DNA of 15,917 nucleotides from an uncultured Blautia sp. (GTDB taxonomy: Bacteria > Bacillota > Clostridia > Lachnospirales > Lachnospiraceae): the NCBI GenBank assembly GCA_946538475.1, contig CAMNGN010000029.1:1-15917 (forward strand), given 5' to 3'. Below, in pieces: positions 7,173 through 13,502 of this stretch. The number at the start of each line of letters is the position of its first letter. Within the stretch, counting starts at the first letter, position 1. Made by a program: the position numbers and the translations under genes. A model generated the notes under the pieces. The model was not told the DNA's origin and ran no database searches. It saw nothing but the letters and a program-made list of their open reading frames with translations.

Positions 7173-8405
7173 ATGGAATATATACAGGAACTCGAAGAAA
7201 GAGTGATCCTCGTCGGCGTACAGAAGTCCGAGGGGGAGAACATGGAGGAATCGCTGGATGAGCTTGAAGAACTTGCCCGGACGGCAGGCGCTTCCTGTGC
7301 AGGCAGACTCATCCAGAACCGGGAGCAGGTGCACCCGGGCACATACATCGGAAAAGGCAAGATCGAGGAGCTGAAAAACCTGATCGTGATGCTGGACGCC
7401 AACGGGATAATCTGCGACGACGAGCTTTCGCCGGCCCAGATGAACAACCTGGAGCACGAGCTGCAGACTAAGGTCATGGACCGCACGCTGCTCATCCTGG
7501 ACATCTTTGCGGATCATGCGGTTACGAGCGAGGGTAAGATCCAGGTGGAGCTTGCACAGCTCAGATATCGTGCACAGCGCCTGGTAGGCCTTCGCGCCTC
7601 GCTCTCCCGTCTGGGCGGCGGCATCGGCACCAGAGGACCCGGCGAGAAAAAGCTCGAGACAGACAGGCGTCTGATCAGAACGAGGATCTCGGCGCTCAGG
7701 GAAGAACTGAGACAGGTGGAAAAGCACCGCGAACTCATCAGAAACGGCCGCGGGCGCAGCAGCATAAAGACCGCCGCGATCGTGGGGTATACCAACGCGG
7801 GCAAGTCCACACTTCTGAATGCGCTCACCGGGGCGGAAGTGCTGTCGGAGGACAAGCTTTTTGCCACCCTGGACCCGACAACACGGATGCTCGAACTCGC
7901 CGAGGGGCAGCAGATCCTTCTCACGGACACGGTCGGCTTTATCAGAAAGCTTCCGCACCATCTGATCGAAGCGTTCCGCAGCACCCTTGAGGAGGCAAAA
8001 TACGCGGATTACATCATTCATGTGGTAGATGCCTCGAGCCCGCAGGCCGAGCTTCAGATGCACACGGTGTATGAAACGCTGACTGAGCTCGGCGCCATGA
8101 ATCATACGATCATCACACTTTTTAACAAGCAGGACAAGGACGAATGCGCATCGCTCCACGATTTCAGGGCCGATTACTCCCTGAAGACATCGGCCGCGTC
8201 GGGAGAAGGACTTCCGGAGCTGAAAGAATTGCTGGAAAAACTTTTATCCGAAAATATGGTTTACATCGAGAGAATTTTTTCGTATAATAATGCAGGTCTG
8301 ATACAGAAGATCCGCACATCCGGACAGCTGATATCAGAGGAGTATACGGAGGAAGGAATCGCTGTAAAAGCAAGGGTTCCGCGCGAAATCTATGGATTGT
8401 TCTGA
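7173..8405 (+). CDS. hflX: Ribosome-associated GTPase HflX
   Basis: GTPase that binds the large ribosomal subunit and can split or rescue stalled 70S ribosomes, notably under stress. The 410-residue protein is near the usual length. The N-terminal HflX domain has the family segment HPGTYIGKGKIEEL and the linker SRLGGGIGTRGPGEKKLETDRR that joins it to the G domain. G1 is GYTNAGKS at 205-212, G3 is D252-T253-V254-G255, and G4 is N318-K319-Q320-D321. The start lies 21 bases after the lipoprotein stop with only a weak GGATAAGA-like ribosome binding site, so coupling to upstream translation is plausible. It is the last gene of the run that begins at 1956. Confidence 0.96.
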   Translation: MEYIQELEERVILVGVQKSEGENMEESLDELEELARTAGASCAGRLIQNREQVHPGTYIGKGKIEELKNLIVMLDANGIICDDELSPAQMNNLEHELQTKVMDRTLLILDIFADHAVTSEGKIQVELAQLRYRAQRLVGLRASLSRLGGGIGTRGPGEKKLETDRRLIRTRISALREELRQVEKHRELIRNGRGRSSIKTAAIVGYTNAGKSTLLNALTGAEVLSEDKLFATLDPTTRMLELAEGQQILLTDTVGFIRKLPHHLIEAFRSTLEEAKYADYIIHVVDASSPQAELQMHTVYETLTELGAMNHTIITLFNKQDKDECASLHDFRADYSLKTSAASGEGLPELKELLEKLLSENMVYIERIFSYNNAGLIQKIRTSGQLISEEYTEEGIAVKARVPREIYGLF

Positions 8406-8434
8406 TATGGGGCACGCATTTTGCGGTATGAATA

Positions 8435-8488
8435 AAAACACCTATCTTGTGCAAAGAATTAAACAAGGCACAAGATATGGTGTTTTTT
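8435..8488 (+). terminator. Probable intrinsic terminator after hflX
   Basis: A long hairpin pairs ACACC-TATCTTGTGC (8438-8452) with GCACAAGATA-T-GGTGT (8468-8483). The 15-bp stem has one bulged T at 8478 and a 15-base loop; it is extended by an A-run on the left and followed by six T (8483-8488). It starts 30 bases after the hflX stop. The same arms resemble operators; see the separate NrdR entry. Confidence 0.7.
8438..8483 (+). promoter_or_regulatory. Possible pair of NrdR boxes upstream of nrdD
   Basis: The 16-mer GCACAAGATATGGTGT (8468-8483) matches 13 of 16 positions of the NrdR consensus acaCwAtATaTwGtgt. The other arm, ACACCTATCTTGTGC (8438-8452), is a version one base shorter. The two centres lie about 30-31 bp apart, close to the three-helical-turn spacing known for tandem NrdR boxes. 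The proximal box ends 8 bases before the -35 element of nrdD. NrdR is the ATP/dATP-sensing repressor of ribonucleotide reductase genes. Because NrdR boxes are themselves palindromic, a tandem pair will also look like a hairpin, so the two readings overlap. Confidence 0.45.
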
Positions 8489-8491
8489 CAG

Positions 8492-8520
8492 TTGACGTAA
8501 CTCCTAAGCTTTGATACAAT
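8492..8520 (+). promoter_or_regulatory. SigA-type extended -10 promoter of nrdD
   Basis: The -35 box TTGACG (8492-8497) and -10 box TACAAT (8515-8520) are 17 bases apart, with an extended -10 TG at 8512-8513. Transcription is expected to start near 8527, giving a leader of about 55 bases. Confidence 0.8.
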
Positions 8521-8528
8521 AGTCGTGC

Positions 8529-8544
8529 GGCTTCGTGAGAAGCC
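8529..8544 (+). other. Short GNRA-loop hairpin at the 5' end of the nrdD transcript
   Basis: GGCTTC (8529-8534) pairs with GAAGCC (8539-8544) around the tetraloop GTGA, a GNRA type, followed by four T. It starts about two bases after the predicted transcription start. It could stabilise the mRNA 5' end or act as a weak pause; four T are few for a terminator. Confidence 0.5.
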
Positions 8545-8581
8545 TTTTAAACATAAGAGTTAACCGGGAGGAAAGATAGAT

Positions 8582-11017
8582 ATGTTTCAGGTTGTAAAAA
8601 GAGACGGAGAAATTGCCGATTTCCAAATGAGCAAGATCACGGGGGCGATCACCAAGGCGTTCGACGCCAAGGAAAAAATGTACAGCAGCGATATGATCGA
8701 ACTGCTGGGCCTCCGTACCACCGCTGATTTCCAGAGCAAGATCAATATGGACAGGATCACTGTGGAAGATATCCAGGACAGTGTCGAGAACGTGCTGATC
8801 CAGGCCGGATACGCAGATGTGGCCAAGGCCTACATCCTCTACCGCAAGCAGCGCGAAAAAGTCCGCAACATGAAATCCACTATCCTCGATTATAAAGAGA
8901 TCGTAAACAGCTACGTCAAAGTGGAAGACTGGAGAGTAAAAGAAAACTCGACGGTCACCTACTCGGTCGGCGGCCTCATCCTCAGCAACTCGGGTGCGGT
9001 GACCGCCAACTACTGGCTGAGCGAGATCTATGACAGCGAGATCGCCGATGCGCACAGAAACGCGGACATCCATCTGCACGATCTGTCCATGCTGACAGGC
9101 TACTGCGCAGGCTGGTCCCTCAAACAGCTTATTCAGGAAGGACTCGGCGGCATCGAAGGAAAGATCACTTCTGCTCCGGCAAAGCATCTGAGCGTGCTCT
9201 GCAACCAGATGGTCAACTTCCTGGGCATCATGCAGAACGAGTGGGCGGGAGCGCAGGCTTTCTCCTCCTTTGACACCTATCTTGCTCCCTTTGTAAAGGC
9301 CGACGGACTTACCTATCCCGAGGTCAAAAAGTGCATAGAATCCTTCATCTACGGAGTCAACACTCCCAGCCGCTGGGGCACCCAGGCACCGTTCTCGAAC
9401 ATCACGCTCGACTGGACGGTTCCGGACGACCTTGCGGAACTTCCCGCCATCGTGGGAGGCAAGGAGCAGGACTTCAAATATAAAGACTGCAAGAAGGAGA
9501 TGGATATGGTCAACAGAGCCTTCATCGAGACGATGATCGAAGGCGATGCCAACGGCCGCGGATTCCAGTATCCGATCCCGACCTATTCCATCACCAAAGA
9601 GTTTGACTGGTCCGATACGCTCAACAACCGTCTCCTTTTTGAGATGACCGCAAAATACGGCACACCGTATTTTTCCAACTACATCAACAGCGATATGAAG
9701 CCGAGCGACATCCGCAGCATGTGCTGCAGGCTCCGCCTCGACTTAAGAGAGCTCCGCAAGAAGAGCGGCGGTTTCTTCGGCTCCGGCGAGAGCACCGGAT
9801 CGGTGGGCGTAGTCACCATCAACATGCCGAGGATCGCTTATCTGTCAAAGACACCCGAGGAATTCTACAGAAGACTCGATCACATGATGGACATTTCCGC
9901 CCGTTCTCTCCACATCAAGAGAGAAGTGATCACCAAGCTTCTGAACGAAGGCCTGTATCCGTACACAAAGAGATATCTGGGCTCTTTCGACAATCATTTT
10001 TCGACGATCGGCCTGGTCGGCATGAACGAAGTGGGCCTCAACGCCCGCTGGCTGGGATGCGACATGTCGGATGAGCGTACACAGCAGTTTACGAAGGACG
10101 TGCTGAACCACATGAGAGAGCGCCTGTCCGACTATCAGGAGATGTACACAGGCGAGCTGTTCAATCTGGAGGCCTCTCCGGCCGAATCCACGGCATACCG
10201 TCTGGCAAAGCACGACAGAGAACGCTGGCCCGAGATCCGCACCGCCGGCAGCAAGGGAGATACCCCGTACTACACAAACAGCTCGCATCTGCCCGTGGAG
10301 TACACCACAGACATCTTCGATGCGCTGGATGTACAGGATGAGCTGCAGGTACTGTACACATCGGGAACCGTGTTCCACGGCTTCCTCGGCGAAAAGCTGC
10401 CCGACTGGAAGGCGGCGGCATCGCTGGTGCGCAAGATCGCCGAGAACTACAGACTTCCGTACTACACCATCTCGCCGACCTATTCCGTATGCTCCGAGCA
10501 CGGATATCTGTCGGGAGAGCATTTCACATGTCCGAAGTGCGGCAAGAAGGCCGAGGTCTACAGCCGTATCACCGGCTACTACCGTCCGGTACAGAACTGG
10601 AACGACGGTAAGGCTCAGGAGTACAAGAACCGTACACTCTATGATGTGATGCACTCCGAGATAAAGGAAAAAGAAGGCGCTTCCTGCGACCTCAAAGCAA
10701 AGAACGAGGATGCCGGAAACATCACACGCGTGCATACCAGCGTGGTGAGGATCAGCGGGGACGAGGTAGATGTAAAGCCTGTGGAGACGCACAAATATCT
10801 GTTCACCACCAGCACATGCCCCAACTGCAAGATGGCCAGGAAGATGCTCGAAGGTGAAGAGTACGAGGTGATCGACGCGGAGAAGAACCCCGATCTGGCA
10901 AGACAGTTCGGCATCATGCAGGCCCCCACTCTTGTCATCACCGACGGAGAGCATATGAAGAAATACGTAAACGCTTCCAATATCCAGAAGTATGTGGATG
11001 AGGAGATGGATGAATAA
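8582..11017 (+). CDS. nrdD: Anaerobic (class III) ribonucleoside-triphosphate reductase with C-terminal glutaredoxin-like domain
   Basis: Oxygen-sensitive glycyl-radical enzyme reducing NTPs to dNTPs for DNA synthesis. Of 811 residues, about 1-92 form an ATP-cone allosteric domain (FQVVKRDGEIADF ... YRKQREKVR). The catalytic barrel includes C175 in TGYCAGWSL, the likely thiyl-radical cysteine. Near the C-terminus C637-x2-H640 and C650-x2-C653 form the zinc site, and G665 in RITGYYRPVQNW is the glycyl-radical residue. Residues about 735-811 add a small thioredoxin-fold domain with redox motif C746-P747-N748-C749 and a cis-Pro segment QAPTLVITDG, an addition beyond the standard core. It may reduce the enzyme or its activator (inference). 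The ribosome binding site GGGAGGAAAG lies about 6 bases before the ATG. The activase gene nrdG is not in the window. The stop overlaps the acyltransferase start by one base (TAATG). Confidence 0.97.
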   Translation: MFQVVKRDGEIADFQMSKITGAITKAFDAKEKMYSSDMIELLGLRTTADFQSKINMDRITVEDIQDSVENVLIQAGYADVAKAYILYRKQREKVRNMKSTILDYKEIVNSYVKVEDWRVKENSTVTYSVGGLILSNSGAVTANYWLSEIYDSEIADAHRNADIHLHDLSMLTGYCAGWSLKQLIQEGLGGIEGKITSAPAKHLSVLCNQMVNFLGIMQNEWAGAQAFSSFDTYLAPFVKADGLTYPEVKKCIESFIYGVNTPSRWGTQAPFSNITLDWTVPDDLAELPAIVGGKEQDFKYKDCKKEMDMVNRAFIETMIEGDANGRGFQYPIPTYSITKEFDWSDTLNNRLLFEMTAKYGTPYFSNYINSDMKPSDIRSMCCRLRLDLRELRKKSGGFFGSGESTGSVGVVTINMPRIAYLSKTPEEFYRRLDHMMDISARSLHIKREVITKLLNEGLYPYTKRYLGSFDNHFSTIGLVGMNEVGLNARWLGCDMSDERTQQFTKDVLNHMRERLSDYQEMYTGELFNLEASPAESTAYRLAKHDRERWPEIRTAGSKGDTPYYTNSSHLPVEYTTDIFDALDVQDELQVLYTSGTVFHGFLGEKLPDWKAAASLVRKIAENYRLPYYTISPTYSVCSEHGYLSGEHFTCPKCGKKAEVYSRITGYYRPVQNWNDGKAQEYKNRTLYDVMHSEIKEKEGASCDLKAKNEDAGNITRVHTSVVRISGDEVDVKPVETHKYLFTTSTCPNCKMARKMLEGEEYEVIDAEKNPDLARQFGIMQAPTLVITDGEHMKKYVNASNIQKYVDEEMDE

Positions 11018-12060
11018 TGGCTGAGGGCAAGAGAAAAGAGAGAATCTACTATTTTGACACATTCCGCTTTCTTGCCGCGATGCTTGTTTTCACAACGCAC
11101 TACATCGGGGCGTTCTGCCCCGGTTATTTCGGATACTTTTACACATTTCCGTATTCGATATTTTTAGGCGGACTTTCCGGAAAACTCGGGTTCTCTAGCC
11201 TGTGCATCATTCTGGGACTGTTTGCTTACCGGAAAGGGGAGAAGAGCAAGGAAAATCTTCTGCTTATGTTTCTGCAGAGATACCTGTATTTCCTTGTCAC
11301 CGCCGTATGTTTTTACATTCCGGCACTTTTGCTTCATTTCATCGACATGCATGTCGAAGGAAGAAGCGTCATCAGCGTTTTTCTGGAACAGAGCTTTAAG
11401 CTGAAATATGATTTTTATCATCTGTTCTGGTGCCTTATGCCGATGCTGCTGGGTTCGGGTATCTGCTATCTGCTCGGCAGGGTAAAGGCAGGTTACATCG
11501 AAGTGATCCTGATGCTGCTCATCTTTATGATCCTCAAGCAGGAATGGGTGGCGGTAAGCATAGCGGGAGCCGTGCTTTGCCTCGTGTCCCGCGATCAGGC
11601 GCTTGACGCGCTCCTGAAAAAACCGTGGGTTCAGCTGATACTGGTTTTTGTCCCCTTCGCGCTTACGCATCAGGGGCCGAACGAGTCTTTCCTGACCGAT
11701 TATCTGGGAGCGCTGTTTGCCTTCTGCTTTATCCTGGTGACGATGAAGAACAGGCGCCTGTGCGCATTCTTCAACGCCGGACCCTGGAGGCTTGTCAACC
11801 GGACCTATTTCGGCATATATATTCTCCATGTGCTGGTGTACAGCACGCTGGGAATGAAACTCTTTAACGAGACCTTTGTCAATGTGGCGTTTGCTCCGCG
11901 CTCGCTTCTGGTGTACGCTATTCTGGTCGTACTCCTTATCCTGCTGGCACGGCCCGTGGATTTCTGCATCAACAGCATTTCAAAGGGACTTAACATTTTG
12001 ACGGGGAACGCTTATCATAAGGCGGTTTCGTTTTACAACGATAAAAGGAAAAGGGCATAA
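11017..12060 (+). CDS. Acyltransferase family 3 membrane protein
   Basis: Integral membrane acyltransferase of the OafA/OatA type, which moves acyl groups (often acetyl) onto extracytoplasmic sugars. The 347-residue product begins with the family signature: D14-x2-R17 (YYFDTFRFLAAMLVF) and H28 at the end of the first membrane helix, the conserved His needed for activity in the family. About ten hydrophobic segments follow, including SLCIILGLFAY, FLVTAVCFYIPALLL, VILMLLIFMIL, LFAFCFILVTM, FGIYILHVLVY and LVYAILVVLLILLA. There is no extracytoplasmic SGNH domain, so it is the short form. The start codon sits in TAATG with the nrdD stop, so translation is probably coupled to nrdD. Acceptor and donor cannot be inferred from sequence. 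Confidence 0.85.
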   Translation: MAEGKRKERIYYFDTFRFLAAMLVFTTHYIGAFCPGYFGYFYTFPYSIFLGGLSGKLGFSSLCIILGLFAYRKGEKSKENLLLMFLQRYLYFLVTAVCFYIPALLLHFIDMHVEGRSVISVFLEQSFKLKYDFYHLFWCLMPMLLGSGICYLLGRVKAGYIEVILMLLIFMILKQEWVAVSIAGAVLCLVSRDQALDALLKKPWVQLILVFVPFALTHQGPNESFLTDYLGALFAFCFILVTMKNRRLCAFFNAGPWRLVNRTYFGIYILHVLVYSTLGMKLFNETFVNVAFAPRSLLVYAILVVLLILLARPVDFCINSISKGLNILTGNAYHKAVSFYNDKRKRA

Positions 12061-12074
12061 AAGGAGACGGGAAA

Positions 12075-12572
12075 ATGGAAATTGAACGCAAATGGATGGT
12101 AACAGGATGGCCGCAGGCGGAGTATCCGCTGATCAGCGAGCAGCGCATGCGTCAGGGGTACGTGAGCGTGAGTCCTACTGTCCGCATCCGTGAAGAAGCA
12201 CTCAAAGACGGAGAGACAGAATACATCCTTTGTTTCAAATCCGGCGGCGGTCTGGCCCGCAAAGAGATCGAGATGGCCGTGCCGAAAGATAAATTCCTCG
12301 AGCTTGAGGATCTGATCGGCCGGCCGCTCATCCCGAAGGTGCGCCGCACCTTCAGACTGCCCGACGGTCTGAGCCTCGAGGTGAACCATGTCGACGAGGG
12401 CCTTCCCACCGAATTCTGGTACGCCGAGATAGAATACGGCAGTATCGAAGAGGCCGAAAGCTGGGTCCCTTCGGACGCTTACCTGAAAACTTTTCTCTCC
12501 GATGAAGTCACGCTCGATCCTTCTCAGACCATGGGCGCCTACTGGGTCAGAACAAGGCTGCAAAAAAAATAA
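12075..12572 (+). CDS. CYTH domain protein (triphosphate tunnel metalloenzyme fold)
   Basis: Small cytosolic protein of 165 residues made of one CYTH domain. The diagnostic N-terminal ExExK is E2-I3-E4-R5-K6. Further alternating charged residues lining the tunnel are R37 and R39 (TVRIRE), K55 (LCFKSG), E64 and E66, K88 and R90, and E118 and E120 (YAEIEY). Family members hydrolyse inorganic triphosphate or thiamine triphosphate, or make cAMP; bacterial stand-alone forms are mostly tripolyphosphatases, so a triphosphatase is the best guess. The ATG follows AAGGAG by 8 bases and lies 14 bases after the acyltransferase stop, so it is probably in the nrdD transcript. No strong terminator follows directly; the next good one is behind the tRNA. 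Confidence 0.88.
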   Translation: MEIERKWMVTGWPQAEYPLISEQRMRQGYVSVSPTVRIREEALKDGETEYILCFKSGGGLARKEIEMAVPKDKFLELEDLIGRPLIPKVRRTFRLPDGLSLEVNHVDEGLPTEFWYAEIEYGSIEEAESWVPSDAYLKTFLSDEVTLDPSQTMGAYWVRTRLQKK

Positions 12573-12582
12573 TAAAAAGTGC

Positions 12583-12611
12583 TTGACTTTTCCGGGGGCG
12601 TTATATATAAT
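12583..12611 (+). promoter_or_regulatory. Strong SigA promoter of tRNA-Lys
   Basis: TTGACT (12583-12588) and TATAAT (12606-12611) with a 17-base spacer form a near-consensus promoter. The start is expected near 12618, about 20 bases before the mature tRNA 5' end. Confidence 0.88.
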
Positions 12612-12637
12612 AGCACTTGCGTTAAGCGATAAGGCAT

Positions 12638-12710
12638 GCGTCTTTAGCTCAGCTGGCAGAGCACCTGACTCTTAATCAGGGTGTCCAGGGTTCGAACCCC
12701 TGAAGACGCA
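12638..12710 (+). tRNA. tRNA-Lys (anticodon CTT)
   Basis: A 73-base cloverleaf is complete. The acceptor GCGTCTT (12638-12644) pairs with AAGACGC (12703-12709), discriminator A12710. The D stem is GCTC/GAGC, the anticodon stem CCTGA (12664-12668) / TCAGG (12676-12680), and the anticodon CTT is at 12671-12673 in loop CTCTTAA. The variable loop is GTGTC and the T arm CAGGG-TTCGAAC-CCCTG. It decodes AAG lysine codons. The CCA end is not encoded, so it must be added by tRNA nucleotidyltransferase. Confidence 0.97.
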
Positions 12711-12712
12711 TT

Positions 12713-12762
12713 AAAAGTACTGTTTCTGGATTCGAGTGAATGCCGGGGATGGTGCTTTTTTT
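12713..12762 (+). terminator. Probable terminator after tRNA-Lys
   Basis: AAAAGTAC (12713-12720) pairs with GTGCTTTT (12752-12759) through one G-U pair, and the run of seven T (12756-12762) completes it. The apical region of 31 bases has a small ATTC/GAAT dyad. It lies directly behind the tRNA. Confidence 0.6.
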
Positions 12763-12786
12763 ATAACTACAGATAAGGAGAACATC

Positions 12787-13137
12787 GTGAAAAAGGCAGG
12801 CAAATACATTCAGCTGCACCTCAACATACTCCTGTTTTCTCTTACGAGCGTCTTTTCCAAGGCGGCCTCGGTGCAGTTCAACAAGGGAGGGCTTCGTGCC
12901 CCGCTATTCTATCTGTTTCTCGGTCTCATGGTATTAAACTGCGGCGTATATGCGATATGCTGGCAGATGGTGATCAAAAAATTCCAGCTTTCCACAGCCT
13001 ATGCACACAGAAGCGTCTATCTGATCTGGTCACAGATCTGGGCAGTGCTTATCTTTAAGGAAGTTCTGACATGGAAAAACGTACTCGGAATGATTATCGT
13101 TCTGATCGGTGTAATGGTGGTGACCGGAGATGAGTAA
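12787..13137 (+). CDS. Small four-helix EamA/SMR-type transporter subunit (first of pair)
   Basis: A 116-residue membrane protein with four hydrophobic segments: about 9-32 (LHLNILLFSLTSVFSKAA), 40-62 (FYLFLGLMVLNCGVYAICW), 75-92 (VYLIWSQIWAVLIFKEVL) and 96-113 (VLGMIIVLIGVMVV). This is the size and layout of half an EamA/DMT transporter, as in the SMR drug exporters and the ArnE/ArnF lipid-sugar flippase. The GTG at 12787 is chosen because AAGGAG (12775-12780) lies 6 bases before it. An ATG at 12736 in the same frame would put the start inside the tRNA terminator and lacks a ribosome binding site. It overlaps the next gene by 8 bases, so a heteromeric complex of the two is likely. Substrate unknown. 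Confidence 0.8.
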   Translation: MKKAGKYIQLHLNILLFSLTSVFSKAASVQFNKGGLRAPLFYLFLGLMVLNCGVYAICWQMVIKKFQLSTAYAHRSVYLIWSQIWAVLIFKEVLTWKNVLGMIIVLIGVMVVTGDE

Positions 13138-13465
13138 TTTTATTTATATCATGGTGGCGGGAACATTTCTCACTGCCATCTCACAGATACTTTTAAAACA
13201 GAGCGCCGACGAGAAGCACGACAGCTTTCTGAAGGAATACCTCAACCGGAAAGTGATCGTCGCCTACATCCTTTTCGGCACGGTACTGCTGGCAAACACA
13301 TACGCGTACACAAGAGTGGACATGAAGTATGGTTCCGTGATAGAGACCCTTGCCTACGTGTGGATCTTTATCATGTCCATCACGCTTCTTCACGAGAAGA
13401 TCACGCCCCGCAAGATCATCGGCAATCTGCTGATCGTCACGGGAATACTGATCTACAGGCTTTGA
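13130..13465 (+). CDS. Small four-helix EamA/SMR-type transporter subunit (second of pair)
   Basis: A 111-residue membrane protein with four hydrophobic segments near 3-21, 43-61, 70-92 and 95-111, closely matching the topology of the gene before it but different in sequence. The ATG overlaps the 3' end of the first gene by 8 bases, with GGAG directly before the ATG and reinitiation likely. No acidic residue equivalent to the catalytic Glu of EmrE is evident in the first helix, which argues against a classical proton-driven multidrug exporter and fits better with an ArnE/ArnF-like flippase half. lepA starts 37 bases later. Together the pair would make an eight-helix dimer. Confidence 0.8.
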   Translation: MSNFIYIMVAGTFLTAISQILLKQSADEKHDSFLKEYLNRKVIVAYILFGTVLLANTYAYTRVDMKYGSVIETLAYVWIFIMSITLLHEKITPRKIIGNLLIVTGILIYRL

Positions 13466-13502
13466 TATCTGAGCCGGATCATACGCAGGAGGAAATATAA
13501 CA

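Noticed and set aside
6627..8159. Long open frame of 510 codons on the - strand opposite the TPR lipoprotein and hflX
   Set aside because: It lies antisense to two well-supported genes, its product is a low-complexity Ile/Val-rich stretch opposite the repeat tail, and it has no recognisable domain or ribosome binding site. It is a by-product of the GC-rich codon pattern.
9845..11062. Open frame of 405 codons on the - strand opposite nrdD
   Set aside because: Fully antisense to clear nrdD coding sequence, with no family resemblance and no start signal.
12574..12591. Small hairpin AAAAGT/ACTTTT after the CYTH gene as a terminator
   Set aside because: The stem is only six AT-rich pairs, the T-run is short, and it overlaps the -35 box of the tRNA promoter.
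12638..12710. tRNA-Lys as an attachment site for an integrated element
   Set aside because: No integrase gene is near and no repeat of the tRNA 3' end was noticed; the flanking genes are ordinary.
12736..12786. N-terminal extension of the first transporter gene from an ATG at 12736
   Set aside because: It would start inside the tRNA terminator, has no ribosome binding site, and the extra 17 residues are not hydrophobic; the GTG at 12787 has a well-placed AAGGAG.
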